IMG/VR virus record: IMGVR_UViG_3300032240_001991
Location: 221,128 to 285,127 of that record
DNA: 64,000 nt
DNA from: a virus
Strand: one strand, 5' to 3'
This document shows, one piece after another, positions 47,001 to 57,292 of this stretch (positions are counted from its first letter, which is position 1; each line of letters opens with the position of its first letter). The notes beneath the pieces were generated by a model, which ran no database searches, was not told the DNA's origin, and saw only the letters and a list, made by a program, of their open reading frames with translations. The position numbers were made by a program, and so were the translations under genes.

Positions 47001-50000
47001 AGTAGCTAGAACCCGTACCCCGCCTAATGTTATGTTAATATTAGCCTTTTTATTTTCTGCAGCCCATCCTAATGTAAATCTAAATGTTTCTCCGTCACAG
47101 ATAAAACTTTCTGTAACAGTAGAAGTATTAATTTGCTGATTAGAGCTAATACGATCAAATTTCATTTCAACAGTATTGTTTCTAACTTTACCGTTAATCA
47201 TAACCGGATAGGCTTTAGCAGTAACTAGTTCAGTTGAACCCCCGCCTACAATTATAACGCTTGGAGTTTGAAGGTATCCGCTGCCACCATTAGTAACTAC
47301 AACTCCAGTAACCTTACCGAGAGAAATTCTTGCTTCTGCTGTTGCACCTGAGCCAGTGTCTCCTAGGGCTGGTATAATCTCTACTGTAGGAACCGAAGTA
47401 TAACCAGCACCCGGCTTTTCTACAATTATACTACCAACAGAGAGTTTGTAGTTGTCTGTCCACGATTTCCAAGGATAGACACCTGATAATTCGTCTCCTG
47501 GATTGACTGTTAAAAATTGATCAGTATCTCTATCATAGTATGCTGGAGAATCAAAATCAGTAATATAAGAGTTTGAAGGTTCAAGTAAGTTATAGTTAAC
47601 TTGATAATTTCTTATCTTAGTATGATAAGGTTTAACTTCTTCTATGTACTGCTCGTAATATTGACTGTTTTGGAATTTAAAAACAGGACGTTGATCTAAT
47701 GTTCCTGCAAGATTCCTTACATTAATAAACGCTGTCTTAAATGCCCAATCTACAAATTTCTGTTCACTCATTGCATATCTTACTGCTTTAAAGAATAAGT
47801 GATTCCAGTAAACTTTTAAAGAACCTATAAAAATATCTTCTTTAATTGCCTTTAAGATATTAATTAACTCCATTTCTGGTGTTTGATCGTATAATGTTTG
47901 ATCGTATGTGAAGTGGTAATCAAAGTTATACCAATTGTTAGTTATATTCCATAAGTTATCTTTAAACTTAATAGTTCCGTTTTCATTAACCATTAGATTA
48001 TATTTGTCAGTGTAGTCTCCTGCTGACGACACTTTCTGTAGAATAATGTATCTTCCGTTGCCTTGATTTTTAACTTTAACGTAATCACCGTTATTGACTG
48101 TTATCTCGGCTAATTGATAAGTTTCTTCTACAGTCTCAGCTAATGGCTTTAGGCTATCAAAGTCTTGACTTACCCAGTTTATGTAATCCCAATACTGAGT
48201 AGTGTCAAAGTCTTGCGTAAAGACTTTGACCCAAGATTTTCCTTGCCATTCGTATTTTGCCCAACGATTGTTACTATTTTCGTCAGTTTTTACAATAACT
48301 GTATATGGTCTAACTTTAAGTTCTGGTGCTTTTAAGTATCCCTTTCCTGAATTTTTAATAGTAGCCGCAGTAACTCGGCCGTATTGATTTATTACTAGAT
48401 CAATTTCTGCATCTGAAGTATCGTTTACAACGGTTACTAGCGGTCCTGCCCATGATGTTGCCGTGCTTCCTGTATAGGTAACAGGCAATAACGGTGCATA
48501 TCCTGTACCAGAATTAACAATGTTAATTGTTGTAATAGTACCAGTTGTAGAGCTAATTGAACAAGTTAATTTTGCTTGTACTAGATCAGCTGTTTTAATA
48601 GAACTTAAATCTCCGTAGCTATCTACAATTTGATCATATTCTCTAGAATATACATCAGGAATCTCTCTCTTAGAGTTTAAATTTTTAAAATTTACCTGAT
48701 CCGTTATCAAATATCCTGCTACTACGCCGTTAACATAATCAATAACGTTACGTAGAGCTTGGTTTCTATCAACAAACATACCCTGTCTTGGTCTAACTTC
48801 AATTCCATACTTTACTCGATTGCTTAAAGATGGATCAGGTACTAAGTTACCTAAACTATCTCTTCCTACTAAGCTATCTAATAGCTTTTTATCAAGCATT
48901 TCTGTAGGCATGTTGGCAGAATTGCCTTCACCTAACAACAGCCATTCTGTATGTCGAGTAACTGAATTGTTTAGAGTATCTTTTGAAATATTAAGATAAA
49001 TTTGATTTCCAACAAGAGTATTCTTAACATTAGCAACTGCTATTGCATTTGGTGCTAATATTGAAACAAACTTTGAACCGTAACTAGCAGGATCAAAGAT
49101 TAAGCTTGCTACGGTACTTGCAGGAATCTTTCTTCCCTTTGCATTAGGTAACAATACTTTATTTTTTACCCAGTAAAAATATACATTAGTAGCCTGACCA
49201 GTTGACGGATTGTAATATTGTTTGATGCTCATTACACTATTATCTGGGTACTTAGGTTGTCCGCTAATACCTTTTGATAGCCCGTCAGTAGTATCTGCTA
49301 ATGCACTCCATTGACTAGGCAAATACTCTGTTTGTACCCATTCGTAAACATCAATACTTGCACCAGGGAATAGAGTTCCCCAAGAATTCTTTCGATATTC
49401 TAAATCGCTCTGTTCATACCAAACATACTTGACTGTGGACAGATCCCACCATAATTCTCCAACACGATCTTCAATCCAACTAGTCTTAGTATTAACTACA
49501 ACTCCTTGAGTTCCAACACTATAAGTTGCAGGATCAAACGCTGTTTTATATCTAATTTCCTGATCTGCTAATCCTGAAATTTTTCCTTTAACTGGATCAA
49601 TAATATCGAGATAATCTACAAGTTGTTCAGATTCTGTATTAACAGTAACTGATCTTTTGATCTTAGTTAAGTCAATTAAATCTTCTTGCTGTCTAAATAT
49701 TGACCAACATGTTTGAGAAGCATCAATTACATTGTACTGAAAAACTGCACCTAAAGTTACAAAATTATTAGAAATTATCCCCAAAGTATCAGGCGCGCCT
49801 ATGAAAATATTTCCGTTGTTAACAGCAATAGATTTTCCGTAATTATTTCCGCCGTATAACTCTCCGTTAAGGATAGTTAAAGAATTTGCATCAAATAATT
49901 CTGTTGCATAAACAAAATATTTGTTTTTTCTTTCATATGTGTAAACTGTTCCTGAATTATTAATATAATCAGTAAATCTAGTTGATAATCCATCAAACAC

Positions 50001-53000
50001 TGTACCGTCATTAAACGTTAAGGAGTTTTCCTGTATACCGCTTAAGGAAATAATAACTTTTTTAGCATCAACAGTTGTTTTTAATTCTGTTCCAAAATTT
50101 AAATTGTTATTTTTTAACGGATTATGAATAGTTTGTACCAATGAATAAGATGTTGCTGTACTTACATATTCGTAAACATAAACACATCCTGGTCCATAGT
50201 TATCGTTAATCAAAAACGGCGACGACGCAAACAAATATCCACCATCGTCAGACATAGAAACTGATGTACCAAACTGATCACCTATTGTTCCTGTTGGAGG
50301 CGTGATAGTCTGTAATAACGAATATGACGATGTACCGGTTGAATACTGGTAAATGTAAACAACCCCTGTTCCGGTAGACATTGCAGGATTTGCAATCGCT
50401 AAGATAGTACCGTCAATATTTCCTGCTAACGAGCAGTTAACTGTCGATGTTCCTAAAGATATTGGAGGCATTGGTACCGTAATTGCAGTTGTTGAATTAA
50501 CTGTTAACGTATAAGGGAACACTACTCCTAATGTAGGAGCAGAAACAACCAATGCCTTCCCACCTGTAGTAAATTGTGTTTTAGCTACAAATATATCACT
50601 ACCGTATCTAGATGCTGTGCTAGTGTTTAACACAGAGAGTGTTTTCTCTTCTCCTGTTGCTGGAATAATAGTTGAAATTTGTACTCTATCTACTGCAGGT
50701 GCACCGGCTACAATAACTTGATATTCAGTGTCGTATGCTAGTCCTTTTCCAAATTCAGTAGGTATAGTGATAACGTCAATTCCAGAAGCCACCATATTAA
50801 GTGTGTAACTAGTAATTGGATAATGGGTTCCGTTAAGTAACCCTAAAACAAATACTCGACCGTGTCCAGAACTTGAGAAATAATCCGGAGCGGATATTAT
50901 AAGCTTATCTGCATCCTCTTGAGTTGCAATATTGTATCCGTATCGTTGACCCGGATGATTTACACCACTAAGTATTTCTGTTGAAGTAGAATAGTTATGA
51001 TTCTTCTTATATACTGTCCACGGAGACCAATCATATGTTGCATCACCGGTATCAGTCCAGATTAGTTCGTTATCTGCAAAATCAATTTGATCCTGTAGTG
51101 CAACTGTATCATCAAAAGATTTAACTCTTACACTAATAAATTTGAACAACAATGCCTGTGTAGTTGCCGGCGAAACAGTGGCTAATGTTGAATTCACAGA
51201 AAAAGAAGTTAACGAAGGTATTTCAATAATTTCATATATTCCGTCAGTTCCGTTATCTAAACCATAAACTGAAACAATGTCTCCTACATTTAATTTATGA
51301 AAAATATCTGTATAGAAAGTTAATTTAACAGCAGGGATATCTATGTCTGACCCAATTACTTTAATCTGTTGTTTTGAGTAACGGTAGACGTCCCAATCTC
51401 CATTAGGTTTAAATCCTAACCATACAGTGTTACCATCTTGCAAGTTTCCTGCATTTGCAACATCAAACAAGCTTTGTTTGTTGTACGCTGTTGCAGTTAT
51501 GTCATCTGATCTAACATATCCTGCTGTTGGCAATAATAGATTATTATTTTTATATGTAGACGATGTGTATGTTAAAAATACATTATTAGAAGAATAATCA
51601 TAATTTTTAATTGTTACATCATTAGGAGTAACGTAAGAGATAACATCATTAGCTGTCTTAGGAGCAACATCAACAAACTTAATAATTTGATTATTTTCTA
51701 TAAAATCAGATTCTCTAAGTGGTAATTCAATTTCGTTATAAGAAATAAAATTGCCGTAAGAGCCTACTCTAAATGCCCATTCTTCGTCAAATTCAATTTG
51801 ACCATTTAAATTATGTATACTTGCTTTAGATAGTTTTGATATTGAATTTGCTGTTCCTTTTTCTCTTATAAATCCTTGATAGAATTTATATTGAGCAATA
51901 GGATCTACTATAATGTTTGTAAGATAACCTCTTGGTGTATAACCGGTTAAATGTTGGGCCATTTTTTGTTGGCCAATGTCAAAGTTATCTATATCTAAAC
52001 TATAAAAATCTTCAAATTGATTAATTTTATAATCAAAATTAGGTAACAACTGCGCAATAGGAGAAGACCCTAATAAATTCCATTTTGTGAAATTAAAATT
52101 AGATGTTCCTGTAATATTTTCATTTGCAGAATAATATTTTCCAGAATATTTTACAACACTAGAAATATCATAATCTTTATTTGCTTGCCAAGCTTCAATA
52201 GTTACATCGTCGTAAACAAATCCAGGACTTAAGAAATCACCATTCCAGTCTCCTGTAATGAATCCTGAAATTTTCATTCTAGCCTGACGATAACCTGTTT
52301 GTGTGTCATAGACTACATCTCCAAACATACTTGAATTTGCCATAACAATTGCATGTTCTTTCTGTATGAGATTTAATCTAGCAAAATATAAACCTGCAGG
52401 AGTATCTTCGGCACTTATTTTACAAATGCCATTTTCTCTACTTAAACTAAAGTTTTTTGGAGGAAACGGAGTTCCGTTTGCTGTTAATAAACTATAATCG
52501 TAAAAACTATTAAGTACATTATCAACAACAGCATCTGTAAATTTGTATTGTATTTTTCCTGAAAAAGGACTTAGTGTAATTACTGAGCCGTTAGACCAAT
52601 TTTGAGTAGTCCAATATAAAAATTCTTTTCCTGAAAAATTCCAATCTAGTACTTGCTCTAAATCTGAATTATATTCGTTAAAAATAAATCCTTGATTAGT
52701 TAGATATTTCCCGTATCCAACAATTAAATCGTAAACTTCTTGTGTTGTTGAATATTGTGTTCCGTAAGGAATAATCGTTTGATTTTGATCAAAATCTTTA
52801 GTGATCGATACCGTTGCTCCGCCTATTGTTGGTAAGTTTGCTAGTTTGATATAAGCAGTAACATCAAAAGAGGACCCAGAATTGGTACTAGTTGCAACAG
52901 AATAATAAGAATTTTCATACTTTACATACTGACCTGCTTGATAGAATGTATTTTCTGTCCAGGTTAGTACTGGCGGAGATTTTCCTCCTACTGATATAGA

Positions 53001-56000
53001 TGCGTCGTTATTTCTATGTAAAGGAGCATTTATTGTAAAGAATAGATCTTTTTTATCGTAACCCTTAACTAAAAATTTTCCATTTTTCTTTTCAACAATT
53101 ATACCAGAAATTGAAACAAACTTAACCGGATTACTTACATTAAAATGTAAAGCGTAGTCTTCGTTAGGTAGTAAAACTCCTGGACTTACTGTATTTGGGC
53201 TAACTGAATCTATAGTAATCTCTAACTTATCTTTACTTAAAAATCCACCTGCTTTATAAAACAAATTAAAGTTAACTAATGATAAATCTTGTTTCAGTGC
53301 TGCTAGATAATCTAAAGACCTCTTTTTACCAGATTCAATCACCATCACACTATAACCAGATGAAAGAACAGTATTTCCATTACTGTCTATATCACTATTA
53401 AGATAAACAATTGAAGGATTTAAAAATAAACTATTTTTACCGTACCTGTATTGTCCATCTACATTTTTAACTAGTCTAATAGGGTCAAACATTTTTGCAG
53501 CGTACGATGCTGGCTTAGATAGTGCTAAAATTATTTGCACTGCATACGGCCATATACTGCTACGTCTCCATGCAGTTTCAGCAGGACCATGATCTCCAAA
53601 AGACCAATCTTGATCTGGATTTAATATATTTTCATTCTCAGCAATACTACCCCAGAATCGTAAGTCAATCAATTGACCACTATCATCAACTGGAATTATT
53701 TTACTTAACCCTGTTCTAACATATGTAGGATCTACTCCAGCACGTTCTCCGTAACGAATTAGTCCTGCTTCTAAATCTTCCCATAAGTTTAGGTTTCCAG
53801 AAGTATAAGGTGCAGGACCATATTCTGATTCCCACCAAGATGGTTTAATACTAAATCCTAACATTTCCCAAGGATGTGTATTAGGGCGATCAGTATCAAA
53901 GTAAAATTTGTAGATACCTCTCCAATTTCCAGGAACTACAGAATTAAAAAAGTAATCTTGAGTAGATTTATAGTTATAAGTTTTATGGTTGTCTACGTTA
54001 TAGTCAACATTTGACGAATAATCTATTCCGTAACTACTGGTCCATTTAATAAAATCTCCTTGTACAATATTATAAATTTTATTATAGGAGTTTTTATTAT
54101 CTCGAAATACTCCCGGAAGTATGTCATTGATATTAATTAAATCAGGATCATATGTTACTTTTATATTATTGAACACTCTTCTTTCGTATTCTAAAAGTGC
54201 TAGGTCTCTAAAATCGTAATTGCCAATTGCGGCATTTGCAACTGTTGTATATGCCAGCGTAATACTACCATCGTGGCCTTGTATTACCATGTGGGCATTT
54301 ACTGCATATGATTCGTCTTTATAAATCATAGGCACATATTTTGGATACAATCCTAATTTGCTAGGAGTTGGCGGAACGTAGGATCCTACGGTGGTAATAT
54401 AATCAACCACCGTTATTATGTCACCCCGTGTTAAAGTTGCCGATATTACAACTACAGGGTCTACCAAATCAAAAGAATAATCAACTCCGTATACTAACAA
54501 TGAACCGTTTAGGTATATCAATACTGATCTAGTTGAAAGCTGTGTAATATCAAATGTTGAAATTAAAGGATATCTAACATTTCTAGCATCTGTAACTGTG
54601 TACTTTCTAGTAACATTATTAGTACCATATCCTAGCATATCACTTTGAGAATACGGAAACGTGTAATTTTTATTTTTAATAATAGAACTTAACGCTTGAT
54701 CTAAAACTCCGCTAGGTGATAAAGACGCATCAGATTGGGTGATAAATTTTATTAAATTTAACTTAAATTGATAATAATCATTTGCAGTACTACGTGTTGC
54801 ATTAATTAAATTATGTTCAATGTCAGTTATAAACAGTTGTGCAAACGACATTGGATTATATGATGTAATCATTCGTGTTCCGTATTTTGTAATAAACGGA
54901 AGACTCTTTAGATTACTTACACCAGGGAACACACCAACAAAATTTGGGTCTCGATTAACCATTGTTTGAACATGATCACTTAATTCACTAAGAGTAAATT
55001 GAGAAATTTGTTCGTTCAGCGGATTGTTAGATGAATTTAAAGGAAATTCATATATACCGTTTTCGTTTGGTGACGAAGCGGTATAACATTTAATTAAAAC
55101 ATTTGTTACACTAGTAAACGGTGTAACAAATTGAACATTTAAATTTGTTTTATCTATGACCAATGTATAATCTACATCTAACATTAACTTTACATTATTA
55201 GAAAATACTTCTATAGTTAGATCTGTAATTAATGCGGCATTATCAAAAACAGTGATAGGTATTAAATTTCCAGTTGATACAACTTGAAATTGTTGCACCG
55301 GCATCTGATACGGCATTCCTTCTTCCCATACGTTCTTATAAGAATATCCAGTATCCTTATTAATTCGTAAGAAAGTCTTAGATGTAGAAACATCGGTTAC
55401 TGTATTAGTACCTAATAGAGAAATATTACTTGTATTGAAATAATTTTCAAACAAATAGGATCCTTCAATCCCAACATTTTTATAGTTTAACGGAAACCCT
55501 AAAACAGGATCAGCTATACCTGTACCTATTGAATATCCAAATAACTTATTTCCTAAAAAGATTGCATTGTAATAAGTTTTATCGCTATAACTATGTCCAG
55601 TTTCATCAAATAGGTCAAAAAGTGGTGCTTGGTTTAGTACAGTTCTTTGTTGAGAAAGAACCCATTCTAATCCATTAAACCAAAATTCCTTTCCTTGTCC
55701 CTTAGTTCCTAATAATATTACTGTACTATTACCAAAAATTGGTTCTATTATCTCGGCTAGATTAATCTTTTCAACACCGTTAATTAAGCTTAACCCTACT
55801 TGAAATATTTTTCCACGAACTAGTGGATCAGGGTCTGCATTAAAAATAATGCGTTGGCCAGGTTCTAATGCAACTCCGTCTACAGTATAACTTGTAGAAC
55901 CTTCAATACTTGAAAATACATCGCTAGTTACTTGGTCAATTAAATCAACTGGATCTAAGCTGTTATTTCCAAAATTGTAGAGTTGTATATCTGCTTCAAA

Positions 56001-57278
56001 TTCAACAATAGGACGTCTTGCTCTTAAATTCTGTAAAAGTGTAGGAGTAACACCATTTGCCATTGCTGAAATTTCAATAACATCTTGATGGAACCAACGG
56101 TTATATCGAGACCAAGGATTAAGATCTTGGGATGATCTATTAATAGTTACATACTCAGGATCAATTGGTAGATTTTTAAAACTGTCAAACGGATACTCGT
56201 CAAACGGTTCAACGTCAAAATCGTCATCGTATATTGTTGCAAGATTTTCTGGAGTTTGTAATTTAGCAAAATCAACTAATTTAATAGCATTGCCTACGCC
56301 CTCTACTATAAATTCTTTATTATTATAATATTCAGGTGTTACTTGTCCTGCAAATCTAATTTTTAATCCGTTAATAAACTCAATACCGTTAGGGGTATTA
56401 GTAGTTGGTGCAGTTTTATACGTAACTTTTCCTAATATTTCCTGTTCTACGTCAATTGAAGAATTTTCTTCAATGTCTCTAATTAATATAGTTCCTACAA
56501 CAACATTTTCATTATTACTTGCGTAATATAAAATTCCCGGTAATGTTTCCGGAACAGAAAAAATTATCTGTCCTTGCTTAATACCGTTATTAAGTATTCC
56601 ACTAGACTCAGGTAGTGCATCACTATCGCCTGGTAGATTTGTTGTCTTAATATAAAAATTATGAGAAGAATTTACATTAAAGACATACGTTACACCTTTA
56701 TATAAAGTTAATAGCGGGTTTTCAGTTACTCCGTCAGGTGTAAAAATAAAAAAATTCTTATCTGCTGAATCAGTTACATTATATGTACTAACCGTAGATT
56801 TTTGTAACCCAGTTACTGTTATTGTTTCTGGGCCAGTTGTTAGCCAGTAATACTGACTAAAATTTATAAACTTATCCCAGTCAATGTGAGGATTGTAAGA
56901 ATTAACTTCTGGAGAAAATAGAGAATTTAAATTATCCGTTGACCCGCCTTGTACACTTATTTGATTTACTAGATCATCAAGTCCAAGTGCTTTCTTAATT
57001 GCACCTGATACCGTTTTAATTGTTAACGCAGGCTGAAATTGATATTTGTCTCTGAGAGAATTTTTAGTGCTGTTAGCATCGTTTACGTAAACATCTGTTA
57101 CTGAATTATAAGTAGGTGTTAACTTGCTACCAACATATCCGCTAACACGATTAAGCACCGGCACTTTATATAATTGATCAATAGTGCTAGATAAAAATTT
57201 AGTATTTTTCTTAGTTTGAAAATATGAAGGTAATAAATTTACCGACTTTCTTTCATTTTTTGAAACGTTATTAGCCAT
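44088..57278 (-). CDS. Giant virion structural protein (4396 residues)
   Basis: A single uninterrupted frame of 13.2 kb, a fifth of the window. N-terminus LLPSYFQTKKNTKFLSSTIDQLYKVPVLNRVSGY. Residues about 185-275 look cupredoxin-like (TLYKGVTYVFNV ... GILYYASNNENVVVGTI). Residues about 2095-2500 contain FG-GAP-like propeller repeats (RYGYNIATQEDADKLIISAPD, RYGSDIFVAK, FGTSVSMSDDGGYLFASSP, YGKSIAVNNGNIFIGAPD). GxGY repeats stand near 2920 and 3295-3345 (GAGYTSVPTVEI, GSGYLQTPSVII). It lies right after gp6, where T4 has baseplate genes gp7, gp8 and gp10, so it is likely a baseplate-to-fibre protein. ATG follows AAGGAAA. Confidence 0.75.
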   Translation of the reverse strand: MANNVSKNERKSVNLLPSYFQTKKNTKFLSSTIDQLYKVPVLNRVSGYVGSKLTPTYNSVTDVYVNDANSTKNSLRDKYQFQPALTIKTVSGAIKKALGLDDLVNQISVQGGSTDNLNSLFSPEVNSYNPHIDWDKFINFSQYYWLTTGPETITVTGLQKSTVSTYNVTDSADKNFFIFTPDGVTENPLLTLYKGVTYVFNVNSSHNFYIKTTNLPGDSDALPESSGILNNGIKQGQIIFSVPETLPGILYYASNNENVVVGTILIRDIEENSSIDVEQEILGKVTYKTAPTTNTPNGIEFINGLKIRFAGQVTPEYYNNKEFIVEGVGNAIKLVDFAKLQTPENLATIYDDDFDVEPFDEYPFDSFKNLPIDPEYVTINRSSQDLNPWSRYNRWFHQDVIEISAMANGVTPTLLQNLRARRPIVEFEADIQLYNFGNNSLDPVDLIDQVTSDVFSSIEGSTSYTVDGVALEPGQRIIFNADPDPLVRGKIFQVGLSLINGVEKINLAEIIEPIFGNSTVILLGTKGQGKEFWFNGLEWVLSQQRTVLNQAPLFDLFDETGHSYSDKTYYNAIFLGNKLFGYSIGTGIADPVLGFPLNYKNVGIEGSYLFENYFNTSNISLLGTNTVTDVSTSKTFLRINKDTGYSYKNVWEEGMPYQMPVQQFQVVSTGNLIPITVFDNAALITDLTIEVFSNNVKLMLDVDYTLVIDKTNLNVQFVTPFTSVTNVLIKCYTASSPNENGIYEFPLNSSNNPLNEQISQFTLSELSDHVQTMVNRDPNFVGVFPGVSNLKSLPFITKYGTRMITSYNPMSFAQLFITDIEHNLINATRSTANDYYQFKLNLIKFITQSDASLSPSGVLDQALSSIIKNKNYTFPYSQSDMLGYGTNNVTRKYTVTDARNVRYPLISTFDITQLSTRSVLIYLNGSLLVYGVDYSFDLVDPVVVISATLTRGDIITVVDYITTVGSYVPPTPSKLGLYPKYVPMIYKDESYAVNAHMVIQGHDGSITLAYTTVANAAIGNYDFRDLALLEYERRVFNNIKVTYDPDLININDILPGVFRDNKNSYNKIYNIVQGDFIKWTSSYGIDYSSNVDYNVDNHKTYNYKSTQDYFFNSVVPGNWRGIYKFYFDTDRPNTHPWEMLGFSIKPSWWESEYGPAPYTSGNLNLWEDLEAGLIRYGERAGVDPTYVRTGLSKIIPVDDSGQLIDLRFWGSIAENENILNPDQDWSFGDHGPAETAWRRSSIWPYAVQIILALSKPASYAAKMFDPIRLVKNVDGQYRYGKNSLFLNPSIVYLNSDIDSNGNTVLSSGYSVMVIESGKKRSLDYLAALKQDLSLVNFNLFYKAGGFLSKDKLEITIDSVSPNTVSPGVLLPNEDYALHFNVSNPVKFVSISGIIVEKKNGKFLVKGYDKKDLFFTINAPLHRNNDASISVGGKSPPVLTWTENTFYQAGQYVKYENSYYSVATSTNSGSSFDVTAYIKLANLPTIGGATVSITKDFDQNQTIIPYGTQYSTTQEVYDLIVGYGKYLTNQGFIFNEYNSDLEQVLDWNFSGKEFLYWTTQNWSNGSVITLSPFSGKIQYKFTDAVVDNVLNSFYDYSLLTANGTPFPPKNFSLSRENGICKISAEDTPAGLYFARLNLIQKEHAIVMANSSMFGDVVYDTQTGYRQARMKISGFITGDWNGDFLSPGFVYDDVTIEAWQANKDYDISSVVKYSGKYYSANENITGTSNFNFTKWNLLGSSPIAQLLPNFDYKINQFEDFYSLDIDNFDIGQQKMAQHLTGYTPRGYLTNIIVDPIAQYKFYQGFIREKGTANSISKLSKASIHNLNGQIEFDEEWAFRVGSYGNFISYNEIELPLRESDFIENNQIIKFVDVAPKTANDVISYVTPNDVTIKNYDYSSNNVFLTYTSSTYKNNNLLLPTAGYVRSDDITATAYNKQSLFDVANAGNLQDGNTVWLGFKPNGDWDVYRYSKQQIKVIGSDIDIPAVKLTFYTDIFHKLNVGDIVSVYGLDNGTDGIYEIIEIPSLTSFSVNSTLATVSPATTQALLFKFISVRVKSFDDTVALQDQIDFADNELIWTDTGDATYDWSPWTVYKKNHNYSTSTEILSGVNHPGQRYGYNIATQEDADKLIISAPDYFSSSGHGRVFVLGLLNGTHYPITSYTLNMVASGIDVITIPTEFGKGLAYDTEYQVIVAGAPAVDRVQISTIIPATGEEKTLSVLNTSTASRYGSDIFVAKTQFTTGGKALVVSAPTLGVVFPYTLTVNSTTAITVPMPPISLGTSTVNCSLAGNIDGTILAIANPAMSTGTGVVYIYQYSTGTSSYSLLQTITPPTGTIGDQFGTSVSMSDDGGYLFASSPFLINDNYGPGCVYVYEYVSTATSYSLVQTIHNPLKNNNLNFGTELKTTVDAKKVIISLSGIQENSLTFNDGTVFDGLSTRFTDYINNSGTVYTYERKNKYFVYATELFDANSLTILNGELYGGNNYGKSIAVNNGNIFIGAPDTLGIISNNFVTLGAVFQYNVIDASQTCWSIFRQQEDLIDLTKIKRSVTVNTESEQLVDYLDIIDPVKGKISGLADQEIRYKTAFDPATYSVGTQGVVVNTKTSWIEDRVGELWWDLSTVKYVWYEQSDLEYRKNSWGTLFPGASIDVYEWVQTEYLPSQWSALADTTDGLSKGISGQPKYPDNSVMSIKQYYNPSTGQATNVYFYWVKNKVLLPNAKGRKIPASTVASLIFDPASYGSKFVSILAPNAIAVANVKNTLVGNQIYLNISKDTLNNSVTRHTEWLLLGEGNSANMPTEMLDKKLLDSLVGRDSLGNLVPDPSLSNRVKYGIEVRPRQGMFVDRNQALRNVIDYVNGVVAGYLITDQVNFKNLNSKREIPDVYSREYDQIVDSYGDLSSIKTADLVQAKLTCSISSTTGTITTINIVNSGTGYAPLLPVTYTGSTATSWAGPLVTVVNDTSDAEIDLVINQYGRVTAATIKNSGKGYLKAPELKVRPYTVIVKTDENSNNRWAKYEWQGKSWVKVFTQDFDTTQYWDYINWVSQDFDSLKPLAETVEETYQLAEITVNNGDYVKVKNQGNGRYIILQKVSSAGDYTDKYNLMVNENGTIKFKDNLWNITNNWYNFDYHFTYDQTLYDQTPEMELINILKAIKEDIFIGSLKVYWNHLFFKAVRYAMSEQKFVDWAFKTAFINVRNLAGTLDQRPVFKFQNSQYYEQYIEEVKPYHTKIRNYQVNYNLLEPSNSYITDFDSPAYYDRDTDQFLTVNPGDELSGVYPWKSWTDNYKLSVGSIIVEKPGAGYTSVPTVEIIPALGDTGSGATAEARISLGKVTGVVVTNGGSGYLQTPSVIIVGGGSTELVTAKAYPVMINGKVRNNTVEMKFDRISSNQQINTSTVTESFICDGETFRFTLGWAAENKKANINITLGGVRVLATDYNIETYRKTSSGFGYSYKKLFSDLVLTSAPAQGKVIQITYNKNINLYSAVDRIYSYYQPSINMPGVDPAQLMTGVEYPAAQKQGLMFDYSTNWGLTPFGQSLYGDDVYYYTTASVISVAVTGTDTLMLDNLAGIYPGLRINTVSTSTPYNKFVDPIVTVVSVNTASQLVTFSTSTISTVGLGTLIEFWEFNMVPGVLDTILDGGDLAYTLASGLNPEDIIVDGEGFISPNISHAPEEMIKGEIHESLGMSVYARDPQTGAPVVSETFGEITQTTQTTVLRLLTVPPTTASAIVSFNNELLVPGVDYEFDLVNSTIVIGTQTTTGLVGVSVIGVGGYDYVSSGYTALSNTSTISVSVGVNAEYNTIYATLNGQELLPSQYTLGQGLLTVTGVNPAITNVLQSWVFFGTNRPYSAVREQSIFNNDPARVEWDLFYPLNDNWSADSQAIVEVDSRILIPPNTSYHLFTGVDLKFSIDPNNSYPPNSFGLSSLDVYVNGLRMIPLTDYVVNSVENKVKFRVGLLQLNDVIAITNHEFSDYYFNESRNTIVVRPSADFTYTKIMRIITINNITVEDGIKKEPLIELETFQGRGSRRYEVSRPIFNNNYVWVTVNRKPLVKGIDFYVDADRVTIVLRDSYPYNPSDIVTIMSMYDTSVGNTIGYRMFRDMLNRTEFLRLSKDSSTVLAEPLYPTDKIITVADAGKLALPNLALKIPGVIFIGGERIEYRSVNENVLGNLTRATLGTGAKSVYAIGTSVIDQGARQNLYLSHTPFREITTVTSIMTATGATSYTISALSLNTTTGFVTATNQITVLYGGTPLRKTGFYQHDITVSYDTPAYTLNRSTVATQYDLPPTTVIGTAYLVTSTNEIWSYTASKSESSTATNGYSFTGVRWVEPQFTLTNVVTVGQWSTATLVLNLPTLSTSTGVRIEIVQRIASTNFYELNNTPLIDDTGKIAQFLRDKQATLPDKYYYG

Positions 57279-57292
57279 TATATCAAATTTCC

